Source of the DNA: Streptomyces sp. NBC_00414
GTDB lineage: Bacteria > Actinomycetota > Actinomycetes > Streptomycetales > Streptomycetaceae
Assembly (NCBI RefSeq): GCF_036038375.1
Contig: NZ_CP107935.1
Location: forward strand, 682,001-746,000
Length of the DNA: 64,000 bases
Reading direction: 5' to 3'
Shown here: positions 49,915-58,805 of the stretch, in pieces
Position numbering within the stretch: the first letter of the stretch is position 1
Layout: the number at the start of each line of letters is the position of its first letter
Program-made: the position numbers and the translations under genes
The notes under the pieces: model-generated
Told to the model about the DNA's origin: nothing
Databases searched by the model: none
Seen by the model: the letters and a program-made list of their open reading frames with translations, nothing else

Positions 49915-50963
49915 CCGTCTCCCCGCCGAAACCCGCCGACGCCACACGCGTCCGCCGCCGTCACGGCAGGCCCGCACTGAGTGCGGGCCTGCTCGCCGCG
50001 GCCCTGGTACTGGCCGCCGTGAGCGTGCTCAGCCTCGCCGTGGGTTCCGGCGACGTGGCTCTGCACGACGTGGTCGCCGGGGTCTTCAGCCCCGACCGTT
50101 CCGTCCACGGCCAGATGGTCGTCCAGGAGGTCCGCCTCCCGCGCACGTTCGCCGGGCTGCTCGCCGGATCGGCGCTCGGCGTCGCCGGTGCCCTGATGCA
50201 GGGCGTCGCCCGCAACCCCCTGGCGGATCCCGGTCTGTTGGGCGTCAACGCGGGTGCCTCCGTCACCGTCGTCTTCGCCATCAGCGTCCTGTCGCTGACC
50301 GAACCCGCGCAGTACATCTGGTTCGGCTTTCTCGGAGCGTGCGTGGCCGCCGTACTCGTCCACGGCATCGGCAGTCTGGGCCGCGAGGGCGCCACACCGG
50401 TGAAACTGGCCCTCGCCGGAGCGGCCACCACCGCTGTACTCGGCTCCCTGACCAGCGCCATGCTGCTCAGGGACAGCCGGACCTTCGACCAGTTCCGGTT
50501 CTGGCAGGTGGGCGCGCTCAACGGCCGTGACATCGATGTCCTGTGGCAGGCGCTGCCCTTCGTCGCCGTCGGCGGAGTGCCGGCCCTGCTCCTCGGTCCC
50601 TCCCTCAACGCCCTCGCACTCGGCGACGACATCGCGCGCGGCCTGGGACAGCGCATCGTCGCGATGCGGCTGGCCGGCGCCGCGAGTGTCGTCCTGCTCT
50701 GCGGTGCCGCGACGGCGATCGCGGGGCCGATCGGCTTCCTCGGCCTGGCGGTTCCGCACGCGGCACGCCTGATCACCGGCCCCGACTACAAGTGGATCCT
50801 CCCCTACAGCGCACTGCTGGCACCGGCTCTGCTGCTCTTCGCGGACGTCGTGGGGCGACTGATCGCGCGCCCCGGTGAGGTGCAGGTCGGTGTGATCACC
50901 GCCGCGCTGGGCGCCGTCCCCTTCGTCCTCCTCGTCCGCCGCCGGAACGTGGTCGAACTGTGA
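49911..50963 (+). CDS. iron-siderophore ABC transporter permease (FecCD family)
   Basis: A 350-residue permease with about ten helices. Family marks: LPRTFAGLLAGSALGVAGAL, NPLADPGLLGVNAGAS, WQVGALNGRDIDVLW and the C-terminal FLGLAVPHAARLITG. The GTG at 49911 starts after the iron box and overlaps a possible leader frame; any earlier start in this frame would place the iron box inside the gene. It overlaps the second permease by four bases (GTGA). The siderophore cannot be named; Streptomyces typically take up ferrioxamines, coelichelin or foreign siderophores. Confidence 0.87.
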   Translation: MTVSPPKPADATRVRRRHGRPALSAGLLAAALVLAAVSVLSLAVGSGDVALHDVVAGVFSPDRSVHGQMVVQEVRLPRTFAGLLAGSALGVAGALMQGVARNPLADPGLLGVNAGASVTVVFAISVLSLTEPAQYIWFGFLGACVAAVLVHGIGSLGREGATPVKLALAGAATTAVLGSLTSAMLLRDSRTFDQFRFWQVGALNGRDIDVLWQALPFVAVGGVPALLLGPSLNALALGDDIARGLGQRIVAMRLAGAASVVLLCGAATAIAGPIGFLGLAVPHAARLITGPDYKWILPYSALLAPALLLFADVVGRLIARPGEVQVGVITAALGAVPFVLLVRRRNVVEL

Positions 50964-52195
50964 ACCGTACGACGCCCTCCGGGGCAGCCGGGGCGCCCTC
51001 CGGACACTGCGCGCCGACCGGCACGACCGCTGTGGCCGGTACAGCCCACGTGGCCGGTACCACCCCCACGGCCGGTACGGCCGACACGAGGGGCACGCCC
51101 GGCTCGACAGGCGGCCCGGCCGGTACGAGTGACACGTCCGGCCGGCTCTCCCCCGCCGCCACGCACGACGCCGTGGCCCGGCTCGTGCGCGTCAGGCGCC
51201 GCGGGCAGGCCCGCCGCACCCTCGTGAGCGGCGTCCTGCTGGCCGTCGTCCTCGCGGCGCTCGCCCTGTCCCTCACCACCGGCGACTTCGTCATCCCGCT
51301 CGCCGACGTCCTCGCCACCCTGGCCGGGGGCGGTGACGGGGGAACGCAGTTCGTCGTCCTCGAACTGCGCCTGCCGCGAGCCCTGCTGGCACTCCTGGTC
51401 GGCATCTGCTTCGGCCTCTCGGGAGCGGTGTTCCAGGGTCTGCTGCGCAACCCGCTGGCCAGCCCCGACGTCATCGGCGTCAGCGCCGGGGCCAGCGCGG
51501 CGGCCGTCCTGGCGAGCATGGTCCTCGACCTGAGCGGGATCGCCCTGTCGGCGGTCGCCCTGGTGGGCGCGCTGCTGACCGGCGCCGCCGTGTATCTGCT
51601 GGCCTGGCGCAAGGGTGTCTCCGGCTACCGCCTGGTCCTCGTCGGCATCGGCATCGGTACGGGCCTGTCGAGCGTCGTCTCGTACGTCATGACGCGGTCG
51701 GACGTCACCGAGGCCCAGAACGCCTTCCTCTGGCTGACCGGCAGTCTCAACGGCCGTTCCTGGACCCACTTCTGGCCCCTGTTCGGCGGCGCGGTCCTGC
51801 TGCTGCCCCTGGCCCTGGTGGCCGCGCGGGCCCTCCCGGCGCTGCAGCTGGGCGACGAGGCCGCCGGGGGTCTGGGGGCGCGCGTCGAGCACAGCCGACT
51901 CGCCATGCTGGCCTGCGCGACCGCCCTCGCCGGGCTGGCGACGGCGGCCGCCGGGCCCGTCGGCTTCGTCGCCTTCGTGTCCCCGCCCATCGCCCGGCGC
52001 CTGCTCCCCGGTCAGGGCGCGGCCCTGGTGCCCGCTGCCCTGGTCGGCGCCGCGCTGGTCCTCCTCTCCGACTACGCGGCCCGACACCTCATCCCCGGTA
52101 CGCAGTTGCCGGTGGGGATCGTGACCAGCCTCGTCGGTGCGCCGTACCTGCTGTGGCTGCTCGCGCGCGCCAACCGCGTGGGCAGGGGCGGCTGA
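50960..52195 (+). CDS. iron-siderophore ABC transporter permease, second subunit (FecCD family)
   Basis: A 411-residue permease that pairs with the upstream subunit. The FecCD domain (about 85-405) has LRLPRALLALLVGICFGLSG, NPLASPDVIGVSAGAS, WLTGSLNGRSW and GFVAFVSPPIARRL. The first 75 residues are a Gly/Thr/Ala-rich low-complexity extension with repeated V/T-A-G-T units, absent from most homologues, which would lie in the cytoplasm. Confidence 0.87.
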   Translation: MNRTTPSGAAGAPSGHCAPTGTTAVAGTAHVAGTTPTAGTADTRGTPGSTGGPAGTSDTSGRLSPAATHDAVARLVRVRRRGQARRTLVSGVLLAVVLAALALSLTTGDFVIPLADVLATLAGGGDGGTQFVVLELRLPRALLALLVGICFGLSGAVFQGLLRNPLASPDVIGVSAGASAAAVLASMVLDLSGIALSAVALVGALLTGAAVYLLAWRKGVSGYRLVLVGIGIGTGLSSVVSYVMTRSDVTEAQNAFLWLTGSLNGRSWTHFWPLFGGAVLLLPLALVAARALPALQLGDEAAGGLGARVEHSRLAMLACATALAGLATAAAGPVGFVAFVSPPIARRLLPGQGAALVPAALVGAALVLLSDYAARHLIPGTQLPVGIVTSLVGAPYLLWLLARANRVGRGG

Positions 52196-52266
52196 CCGTG
52201 ACACGACCCTCAGACGAAGGTTCCGGCGAGGTCCGTGAACCGCTCGGCACCCTCAAGGAGACGACG

Positions 52267-53118
52267 GTGACCTCCCCGCACGCCCCGCACACCCTCCAGG
52301 CCCGGGACCTCACGCTCGGATACGGAGAGCGCGAGATCATCTCCGGGCTCGACGTCGACCTGCCACCAGGCCGGATCACCTGCGTCGTGGGCCCCAACGC
52401 CTGTGGCAAGTCCACGCTGTTGCGCTCGATGGCACGGCTGCTGGTGCCGTCGGCGGGGGCCGTTCTCCTCGACGGGCGCAGCATCCAGGAGCTGCCCACC
52501 CGCCAGGTGGCCGCGACCCTGGGCGTCCTGCCGCAGTCCCCGGTGGCGCCCGAGGCCATCACCGTCGCCGATCTGGTCGGCCGGGGCCGTTATCCGCACC
52601 AGGGGTGGTTCCGGCGCTGGACGACGTCCGACTCCGAGGCCGTCGCCGCCGCCATGCTCGCCACCGACGTCCTCGACCTCGCCGACCGGCCCCTGGACGA
52701 GCTCTCCGGCGGGCAGCGCCAGCGCGTCTGGATCGCCATGGCCCTGGCCCAGGAGACCGACATCCTGCTGCTGGACGAGCCCACCACCTATCTCGACATC
52801 AGCCACCAGCTGGATGTGCTGGACCTGCTGACCGACCTCAACCGGCAGCGCGGTGTCACCCTCGCCGTCGTCCTGCACGATCTCAACCTCGCGTGCCGGT
52901 ACGCCGACCACCTCATCGCGATGAAGGACGGCCGCGTCGTCGCGGAGGGCACCCCGACCGCGATCGTCACCGAGGAACTGGTGCACGAGGTGTTCGGGCT
53001 GCGCAGCGCGGTCGTCCCGGACCCGGCGTCGGCCACACCCCTGATCGTTCCGATGGGGCGGCACCACATCACGGCGCCGCAGCAGGCCGGCGGCGTCCCA
53101 CTCGCCTCGTCCTCCTGA
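52267..53118 (+). CDS. iron-siderophore ABC transporter ATP-binding protein (FepC-like)
   Basis: A 283-residue ATPase with Walker A (GPNACGKST), Q-loop in LPQSPVAPEAITVADLV, signature LSGGQRQR, Walker B (ILLLDEPTTYLDI) and switch His (VLHDLNLACRYADH), the latter typical of the FepC/FhuC group. The GTG at 52267 has AAGGAG six bases upstream; an in-frame GTG at 52198 near the permease stop would add 23 residues but lacks such a site. It drives the two permeases upstream. Confidence 0.88.
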   Translation: MTSPHAPHTLQARDLTLGYGEREIISGLDVDLPPGRITCVVGPNACGKSTLLRSMARLLVPSAGAVLLDGRSIQELPTRQVAATLGVLPQSPVAPEAITVADLVGRGRYPHQGWFRRWTTSDSEAVAAAMLATDVLDLADRPLDELSGGQRQRVWIAMALAQETDILLLDEPTTYLDISHQLDVLDLLTDLNRQRGVTLAVVLHDLNLACRYADHLIAMKDGRVVAEGTPTAIVTEELVHEVFGLRSAVVPDPASATPLIVPMGRHHITAPQQAGGVPLASSS

Positions 53119-53241
53119 ACCTCCGTCCCCCTGAACTCACCTTTTCCTGAACCCAGTTCTCCGAATCCACGTCAGCCTCCACCCCCCGTCCCTCCTGCCC
53201 TGTCGAGCACTCCTGTGCGCCTCCCGGAAAGAGCACCCACC

Positions 53242-54270
53242 ATGTCCCCTCGCCCCGCCGACTCCGGCTCCCGACGCCGCACCGGCCCTCTGCGCCTGCT
53301 GACCGGCGCCCTCGCGCTCACCCTGATGGGCGCGCTGGCCGCCTGCGGTTCGTCCGACGACTCCGGCACCCAGGACAGCGCCGCCCAGAAGTCCGACGGC
53401 TCGTTCCCCGCGAAGGTGGCCACCAAGTTCGGGACGGTCACCGTGGACGAAGCGCCCAAGCGCGTGGTGGCGCTCGGGTGGGGAGACGCCGAGGCCGCAC
53501 TCTCGCTCGGGGTGCAGCCGGTCGGGGCCAGCGACTGGCTCGCCTTCGGCGGCGAGGGCGTCGGCCCGTGGGCCAAGGGCCTCTACGACAAGAGCCCGCA
53601 GAAGATAGGCACGCTGGAGCCCGAGTACGAGAAGATCGCGGCCCTCAGGCCCGACCTGATCCTGGACACCAAGTCCAGCGGCGACCAGACGCGTTACGAC
53701 ACCCTGAGCAAGATCGCACCGACGGTCGGGGTGCCGAAGGGCGGCGACCAGTACAAGATCTCCTGGGAGAAGCAGACCACCATGGTCGCCCAGGCTCTCG
53801 GCCGCAGCGACGAAGGCAAGCAGCTGATCACCGAGACGGAGCAGAAGTTCACCGACGCCGCCGAGGCGCACCCCGAGTTCGAGGACAAGACGATCACGCT
53901 CGGTTCACGGACCGCCTCCGCCTGGGGCGCGTACGTGCGCGGCACCGGCCGGGTCGACTTCGTGGAGCGGCTCGGGTTCCGCAACAACCCGGCCGTCGAG
54001 GCCAAGGCCGGGTCCGCGTTCTCCGTGCCCGTCTCTGAGGAGAACCTCCAGCTCCTCGACGCCGGCCTCACCGTCATGGCGCCCATCGGCGTCACCGCGA
54101 AGAAGATCAGCTCGGATCCCCTCTTCAAGGCCGTGCCGTCCGTGAAGAAGGGCCACTCCGTCGTCTTCGACGACCAGAACATCAGCTCGGCCTTCGCGAT
54201 GGACTCCGTACTGTCGGTCGACTACGCGCTGGAGAAGGTCGTTCCGCTGTTCTCGAAGGCGCTGAAGTAG
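53242..54270 (+). CDS. iron-siderophore-binding lipoprotein (FecB/FepB-like)
   Basis: A 342-residue binding protein. A basic start, hydrophobic core and lipobox ending MGALAAC at about residue 35 give a lipoprotein signal, followed by a Ser/Asp linker. The type III binding-protein fold shows APKRVVALGWGDAEAALSLG, YEKIAALRPDLILDTKSSG and the second lobe ITLGSRTASAWGAYVRG. GAAAGAG lies before the ATG. It would capture ferric siderophore outside the membrane for the FecCD permeases. Confidence 0.88.
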   Translation: MSPRPADSGSRRRTGPLRLLTGALALTLMGALAACGSSDDSGTQDSAAQKSDGSFPAKVATKFGTVTVDEAPKRVVALGWGDAEAALSLGVQPVGASDWLAFGGEGVGPWAKGLYDKSPQKIGTLEPEYEKIAALRPDLILDTKSSGDQTRYDTLSKIAPTVGVPKGGDQYKISWEKQTTMVAQALGRSDEGKQLITETEQKFTDAAEAHPEFEDKTITLGSRTASAWGAYVRGTGRVDFVERLGFRNNPAVEAKAGSAFSVPVSEENLQLLDAGLTVMAPIGVTAKKISSDPLFKAVPSVKKGHSVVFDDQNISSAFAMDSVLSVDYALEKVVPLFSKALK

Positions 54271-54277
54271 CGCCTGG

Positions 54278-55360
54278 TCAGGCCTGGTCGGTCTCGGGCG
54301 CCCACACCCGGTCCGCGTAGTCGGCGAAGTTGCGTCCGAGGATCTTCTCGATGCGTTCGGAGCGGTATCCGCGCCGCTCCAGAAGACGGATCAGCTCCCG
54401 GAACTGGTCCACCCCGCGCAGGTCGAGTACGAAGGGGAGCGTGTCGGCGCGCTCCCCCGCCGCGCCGACCCCGGCCTCGCGGCGCAGTGCCACGTGCTCG
54501 GCGAGATCCGCGCGGTAGGCGTCGAGGTCGTCGATCGCGGTGACGGGCCCGTCGGTGCCGATGCCGACATGGTCCTCACCGCACACGTTCACGGCGTGGT
54601 CGATGTGCTCGACGACGTCCGCGGCCGTCGCATGACCGGAGAGGTCGAGGAACGGCATGAAGTAGATGCCCACGAACCCCCCGCGCGAGGCGACCAGCCG
54701 CAGTTCCTCGTCGGTCTTGTTGCGCGGCAGGTCGGCGAGCGCCCGGCAGCCGGTGTGGTTGATCGACACGGGCGTACGGGAGAGAGCCGCGGCCTCCAGG
54801 CAGGTGCGCTCCCCGCTGTGCGAGAGGTCGACCATCAGGTGGTGTTCGCCGAGCGCCTCGACGACGGAACGGCCGAAGTCGCTCAGGCCCCGGTTGGCCG
54901 GCGCCATGGAACCGTCGCCGATGTGGTTGGCCTGGTTGTAGGTGAGTTGCACGACGCGCACGCCCAGTTCGGCGAACGTGGCGACGCGACCGGTGTCCTC
55001 GCCGACCGCGACGGCGTTCTGGAAGCCGTAGATGACACCGATCCGGCCCGACTCCCGTGCCCGGTGGAGGTCGGCGGCCGTGCGGACCTCCATCAGGTCC
55101 GCCGCGTGGTCCCGCACGATCCCGTCCCAGACGGCGATCTCGTGGAGCGTGTGCTCGTACGGAGGCAGATCGCCCATGGTGTAGCCGAGGGTGATGTTGA
55201 CCGCGGTGAGACCCGAGGCGTGGGCGTCCGCCAAGGTGCGCGCGTCGATGGTGAGTTGCTCACTGCTGGGGTTGAGTTGTGCGGCGGCCTCGGCCGACCG
55301 GGGCGCGTTCGGGTTGTCGAGCTGCCCGAGCGCGTTGATGATCATGGGGGTGGAGGTCAT
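54278..55360 (-). CDS. membrane dipeptidase (peptidase M19)-like protein with altered metal site
   Basis: A 360-residue TIM-barrel protein of the M19 family. The later metal ligands are in place: MVDLSHSGERT (His181), SINHTGCRAL (His202) and HVGIGTDGPV (Asp270). The N-terminal H-x-D motif is replaced by IINALGQLDN, and the bridging glutamate position reads YGFQNAV with Gln114. The protein may therefore bind one metal or act on an unusual substrate. ATG at 55360 follows GAGGAAG and overlaps the amidohydrolase stop, so the pair is co-translated. Confidence 0.8.
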   Translation of the reverse strand: MTSTPMIINALGQLDNPNAPRSAEAAAQLNPSSEQLTIDARTLADAHASGLTAVNITLGYTMGDLPPYEHTLHEIAVWDGIVRDHAADLMEVRTAADLHRARESGRIGVIYGFQNAVAVGEDTGRVATFAELGVRVVQLTYNQANHIGDGSMAPANRGLSDFGRSVVEALGEHHLMVDLSHSGERTCLEAAALSRTPVSINHTGCRALADLPRNKTDEELRLVASRGGFVGIYFMPFLDLSGHATAADVVEHIDHAVNVCGEDHVGIGTDGPVTAIDDLDAYRADLAEHVALRREAGVGAAGERADTLPFVLDLRGVDQFRELIRLLERRGYRSERIEKILGRNFADYADRVWAPETDQA

Positions 55361-56742
55361 CGGGCTTCCTCGTGCTCGGCGCGGGCGGGCTCTGCGGCAC
55401 TGGACCGTGCGTCCTGCGGCCGTGCCGCCCGGGAGTGGGCCGCGTCGTACGCGGCGCGCTCGTAGCGTCGGCCGCGCTTGACGGTCAGGGTGACGCTGCG
55501 CAGGTGGTCGATGTCGAGCAGCGGATTCTCGTCCAGGACGACGAAGTTGGCGAGCTTGCCGGGCTCGACACTGCCCATGAGGTCCTCGGCGCCGGCGCTC
55601 CGGGCACCGATCAGCGTAGCCGAGCGCAGCACCTCCTCGGGCGGCATGCCGCAGCGGCGCACCAGGAACGCCAGCTCCTCGAACAACGCGGGGAACGGCT
55701 CCCCGGGATCGGTCTCGTAGTCGGTGCCCGTCGAGAGGTCCACACCGGCGCGGTACGCCTGAGCCGTGACGTGCGCGGCGAGCCTCGAGTTGGCACGCGC
55801 GCGTGCGGCGTCCTCGGGCCCCTCCCCCGCCGGCTCGTCGCTCTCCCACATACCGGCGGTCGCGTCGAGAACGGTTCCGCGGCGGCACATCAGCGCGAAG
55901 AGTTCGTCGAGGTGCGGATCGTCCTCGGCGGCGAACCGCCGGTGGTCGACCTTCGGTTTGTTCTTGTACGTGGTCAAGGGCTCGTCGGCGCCCTCGAAGG
56001 CGAGCAGCGTGACATGGGAGACGCTGTCGACACCGGCCTCGACGACCTGTCGGGGTGTCGCGGGGAAGACGGCCGCGTGGGCCCAGACTGGGATGCCCTG
56101 GCGGTGCGCCTCGGCGGTGATCGCGGCGACCGTGCGGTGGTCGAGGTCGGCGTAGACCTTGATGGCGGCGGCGTGCGTGCCGCGCGCCAGAGCCACCGCC
56201 ACACGCAGGTCCGTGTCCGGTGTGACGGCCTGCATCCACGGCACGGCGCCCGGGATCTCCCCCTGGGAGACCTGGTGGGTGCGCGGGTCGTCGAAGAAGC
56301 CCGGCCCCGCCATCAGCGCGGCGTAGCGGATGTCCGGCCCCGGGATCTCGCCGACGAGGGTGGCCCGCGCGAGGTCGCCCACCTGCCGCAGGTCGTCGGC
56401 CATGTCGCGGATCGCCGTGACGCCGCTGTGCACGAGGCGGTCCAGCACCGCCTCGGCGACGGGCCGGTCGGGCGGGGTCGCGATGTGCTGGTGGGAGTCG
56501 ATCAGGCCCGGCATGACGAAGCGTCCGCCGAGGTCGTGGACGCGCGCGTCGGCGGGCAGGGAGGCGGCGATGTCGACGTCGTCACCGACCGCCCTGATCG
56601 TCGCGCCGTCGACGACGATCGACGTCGAGGGCCGGGGCGCCCGTCCGGTTCCGTCGAAGAGCGTGGCGCCGCGATACACGGTCACCGTGCCCTCGGGCGG
56701 CGGGGCGTGCGGGGTCGGCGCTCCCGGAGCCTCGTTCGTCAT
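55357..56742 (-). CDS. amidohydrolase (imidazolonepropionase/prolidase-like)
   Basis: A 461-residue metal-dependent hydrolase. The composite beta-sandwich start (YRGATLFDGTGRAPRPST) and PGLIDSHQHIATP metal motif (His84, His86) are clear; the remaining candidates are Lys in AAIKVYADLD, His in VWAHAAV and SVSHVTLL, and Asp in STGTDYETDP. The end SVEPGKLANFVVLDENPLLD is typical of the superfamily. Homologues hydrolyse amide bonds of Xaa-Pro dipeptides, cyclic imides or related ring compounds. ATG at 56742 follows GAGAGG. It is divergent from an IclR gene across a duplicated operator. Confidence 0.85.
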   Translation of the reverse strand: MTNEAPGAPTPHAPPPEGTVTVYRGATLFDGTGRAPRPSTSIVVDGATIRAVGDDVDIAASLPADARVHDLGGRFVMPGLIDSHQHIATPPDRPVAEAVLDRLVHSGVTAIRDMADDLRQVGDLARATLVGEIPGPDIRYAALMAGPGFFDDPRTHQVSQGEIPGAVPWMQAVTPDTDLRVAVALARGTHAAAIKVYADLDHRTVAAITAEAHRQGIPVWAHAAVFPATPRQVVEAGVDSVSHVTLLAFEGADEPLTTYKNKPKVDHRRFAAEDDPHLDELFALMCRRGTVLDATAGMWESDEPAGEGPEDAARARANSRLAAHVTAQAYRAGVDLSTGTDYETDPGEPFPALFEELAFLVRRCGMPPEEVLRSATLIGARSAGAEDLMGSVEPGKLANFVVLDENPLLDIDHLRSVTLTVKRGRRYERAAYDAAHSRAARPQDARSSAAEPARAEHEEAR

Positions 56743-56775
56743 CGTCACCTCTCGCTCAGCCTTGCCACGCAGGTT

Positions 56776-56814
56776 GTTACGCTCTACGCAACACATGTAA
56801 CGTCTCTTGCAACA
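56776..56814. promoter_or_regulatory. duplicated IclR-type operator
   Basis: GTTACGCTCTACGCAACA (56776-56793) and GTAACGTCTCTTGCAACA (56797-56814) match at 13 of 18 positions and start 21 bases apart, two helical turns. They lie in the divergent gap between the amidohydrolase and iclR. Confidence 0.6.
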
Positions 56815-56863
56815 TGCGTCACCGTACGCCGCCGTACCCCGACGCCACAAGGAGTGGTCGGAC

Positions 56864-57649
56864 TTGCCCGAAGCACCCCGAACCGCGGTGGACAAGGCCC
56901 TGGACCTGGTCGAGGCCGTCTCGCGGTCCCCGCGTCCACCGCGCCTGACCGACCTGGCCGAGGAGGTCGGACTGCACCGCGCGACCGCCTACCGCGTCCT
57001 CCTCGATCTCGTACGCCGCGGATGGGTGCTGCGAGCCGGTGACCGCTATCTGCCCGGCACCGCGGTGCTCCAGATGTCGTCGTCCGCGGCCAGGAACTCG
57101 CTGTCCGCCATCGCCCGGCCGGTGCTCATCGAGCTGTCCGCGCGCACCGGCATGATGGCCAACCTCCAGGTCCTGGAGGACGACCGGTCGCGCGTGATCG
57201 ATGCCGTGCGGCCCGAACGGCTCGCGATGATCACCGACCTGATGGGCGAGGGTCTGCCCGTCCACCGGTTCGCGGGCCCGCTCGCCCTGGTCGCCGCCCT
57301 CTCCACCGCCGCCCGCGCCCCCTACCTCCGCCCCGCCGAGGCGGCCGGACACCCGCTGGAGGGTCCCGACGGACTGCTGGCCGACATCGAACGCGCCGAA
57401 CGCACCGGGTTCGCCGTCGAGCACGGCCGCAACGAACAGCCCGTCGCCTCGCTCGCCCGCGCCGTCTCCCCGACGTCCGGTTCGCCGGTCTGCGCGGTGA
57501 CGGTCGTCGGTCTGGACGCCGAGTTCACCCCCTCCCGTCTCACGGAACTGCGCGAGCACCTGCGCGAGGCCACCGACACGCTGCGACGGCTCCTGACCGC
57601 CCCCGGCACAGCCGGAGGACCCTCCGACCCCGCGAACGGACCGGCATGA
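56864..57649 (+). CDS. IclR family transcriptional regulator
   Basis: A 261-residue regulator. The winged helix is about 6-70 (LPEAPRTAVDKALDLVEAVS, LTDLAEEVGLHRATAYRVLL) and the C-terminal effector domain about 80-240, with the IclR signature-like VASLARAVSPTSGSPVCAVT. The TTG at 56864 has AAGGAG nine bases upstream; an in-frame TTG 19 codons earlier lies against the second operator and is less likely. Its stop overlaps the start of the ornithine-cyclodeaminase-like gene. Confidence 0.84.
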   Translation: MPEAPRTAVDKALDLVEAVSRSPRPPRLTDLAEEVGLHRATAYRVLLDLVRRGWVLRAGDRYLPGTAVLQMSSSAARNSLSAIARPVLIELSARTGMMANLQVLEDDRSRVIDAVRPERLAMITDLMGEGLPVHRFAGPLALVAALSTAARAPYLRPAEAAGHPLEGPDGLLADIERAERTGFAVEHGRNEQPVASLARAVSPTSGSPVCAVTVVGLDAEFTPSRLTELREHLREATDTLRRLLTAPGTAGGPSDPANGPA

Positions 57650-58596
57650 GTGACGTCCTCGTTCTCGACCGCGCCCAGACCCGCGCGGCACTCGACCCGC
57701 ACCGGGTCATGGACGCCGTGGGACAGGCGCTGATCTCCGTCAGCCGGGGCGAGGCGTCCGCACCACCGCGCGTCGCCGCCCGCGCCCCCGGCGGACTGCT
57801 GGGCGTCATGCCCGGTTACGTCCCCGGGCTCGGGCTCGCCGCCAAGCTCGTCTCCGTGTTCGCGGACCCGGCGGGGGCCGGACGGAGCAGCCACCGTGGC
57901 ATCGTCGCCCTCTTCGACCCCGAGGACGGCCGCCCGCTGGCGCTCCTCGACGCCGAGTCCCTCACCGAGATACGTACGGCGGCGGCAGCCACCCACAGTG
58001 CCCTCGCCCTGGCGGCGCCCCGCCCCGGCCGCGTCGCCGTCCTCGGTGCCGGGGCCCAGGCGCGGGCCCAGCTCAACCTGCTCGCGCTCCTCGATCCCAC
58101 GACGCCCGTCGCCGTCGCCGGGCGGAACCCGGAACGTGTCCGCGCCGCCGCCGCTCTGCACCCCGCGGCCGAGCCGGCGCCGAGCGCCGAAGCGGCCGTA
58201 CGAGATGCCAACGTGGTGTTCTGCTGCACCGGCGCCGACCGCCCGGTGATCCGCCGCGCCTGGCTCGCTCCCGGCACCCATGTCAGCTCGGTGGGCGGCT
58301 CCCACGGTCCCGAGGTGGACGCCGACACCGTCCGGGACGCCCTCCTCTTCACGGAGTGGCCCGGTGCCTACGCCTCCGCACCCCCGGCGGGCGCACACGA
58401 GTTGCAGGACCTGCCCGAGGGGAAGGTCGTCACTCTCCTCGGTTCCGTCCTTTCCGGCCTGCACCCCGGCCGCCGGGACGAGACCGGACTGACCCTGTTC
58501 AAGTCCACCGGCCACGCCGCCCTGGACGTGGCCGCGGCGCATGTCGCACACGCTGTCGCCGTGGGCGCGGGCTGGGGCACGGTCGTCGACCTGTGA
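57646..58596 (+). CDS. ornithine cyclodeaminase/mu-crystallin family protein
   Basis: A 316-residue NAD(P)-dependent enzyme. The family core includes GVMPGYVPGLGLAAKLVSVF, the substrate-binding TEIRTAAAATHSALA and the Rossmann motif VAVLGAGAQARAQ (about 130-142). Members deaminate ornithine to proline, reduce cyclic imines or dehydrogenate amino acids. ATGA overlap with iclR puts it under the same control as the divergent amidohydrolase/M19 pair, suggesting a route that frees a cyclic amino acid or imine from an amide and then reduces or deaminates it. Confidence 0.84.
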   Translation: MSDVLVLDRAQTRAALDPHRVMDAVGQALISVSRGEASAPPRVAARAPGGLLGVMPGYVPGLGLAAKLVSVFADPAGAGRSSHRGIVALFDPEDGRPLALLDAESLTEIRTAAAATHSALALAAPRPGRVAVLGAGAQARAQLNLLALLDPTTPVAVAGRNPERVRAAAALHPAAEPAPSAEAAVRDANVVFCCTGADRPVIRRAWLAPGTHVSSVGGSHGPEVDADTVRDALLFTEWPGAYASAPPAGAHELQDLPEGKVVTLLGSVLSGLHPGRRDETGLTLFKSTGHAALDVAAAHVAHAVAVGAGWGTVVDL

Positions 58597-58623
58597 GCTG
58601 CGCTCCGGCTGCCGACCCCCTGT

Positions 58624-58654
58624 CCCGCCTACCGACCCCCTGTCGGTAGGCGGG
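58624..58654 (+). terminator. hairpin terminator after the iclR operon
   Basis: CCCGCCTACCGAC (58624-58636) pairs perfectly with GTCGGTAGGCGGG (58642-58654) around CCCCT. The left part also belongs to a direct repeat, CCGACCCCCTGTC at 58612-58624 and 58632-58644. Confidence 0.8.
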
Positions 58655-58805
58655 GAGCGGCGGTGGCGCGGAGCGGCGGTGCGGTGTCGGTCATGCGTCG
58701 AGGGCTGTCGGTCCGGTGTCGGTGGCTTGTCGGCGCGGGCTGAAACCTTGCTGGAGATCCCGCCGGGCGCACATCCGGCAGGCGTACGACAGGCAAGGAA
58801 GCACC

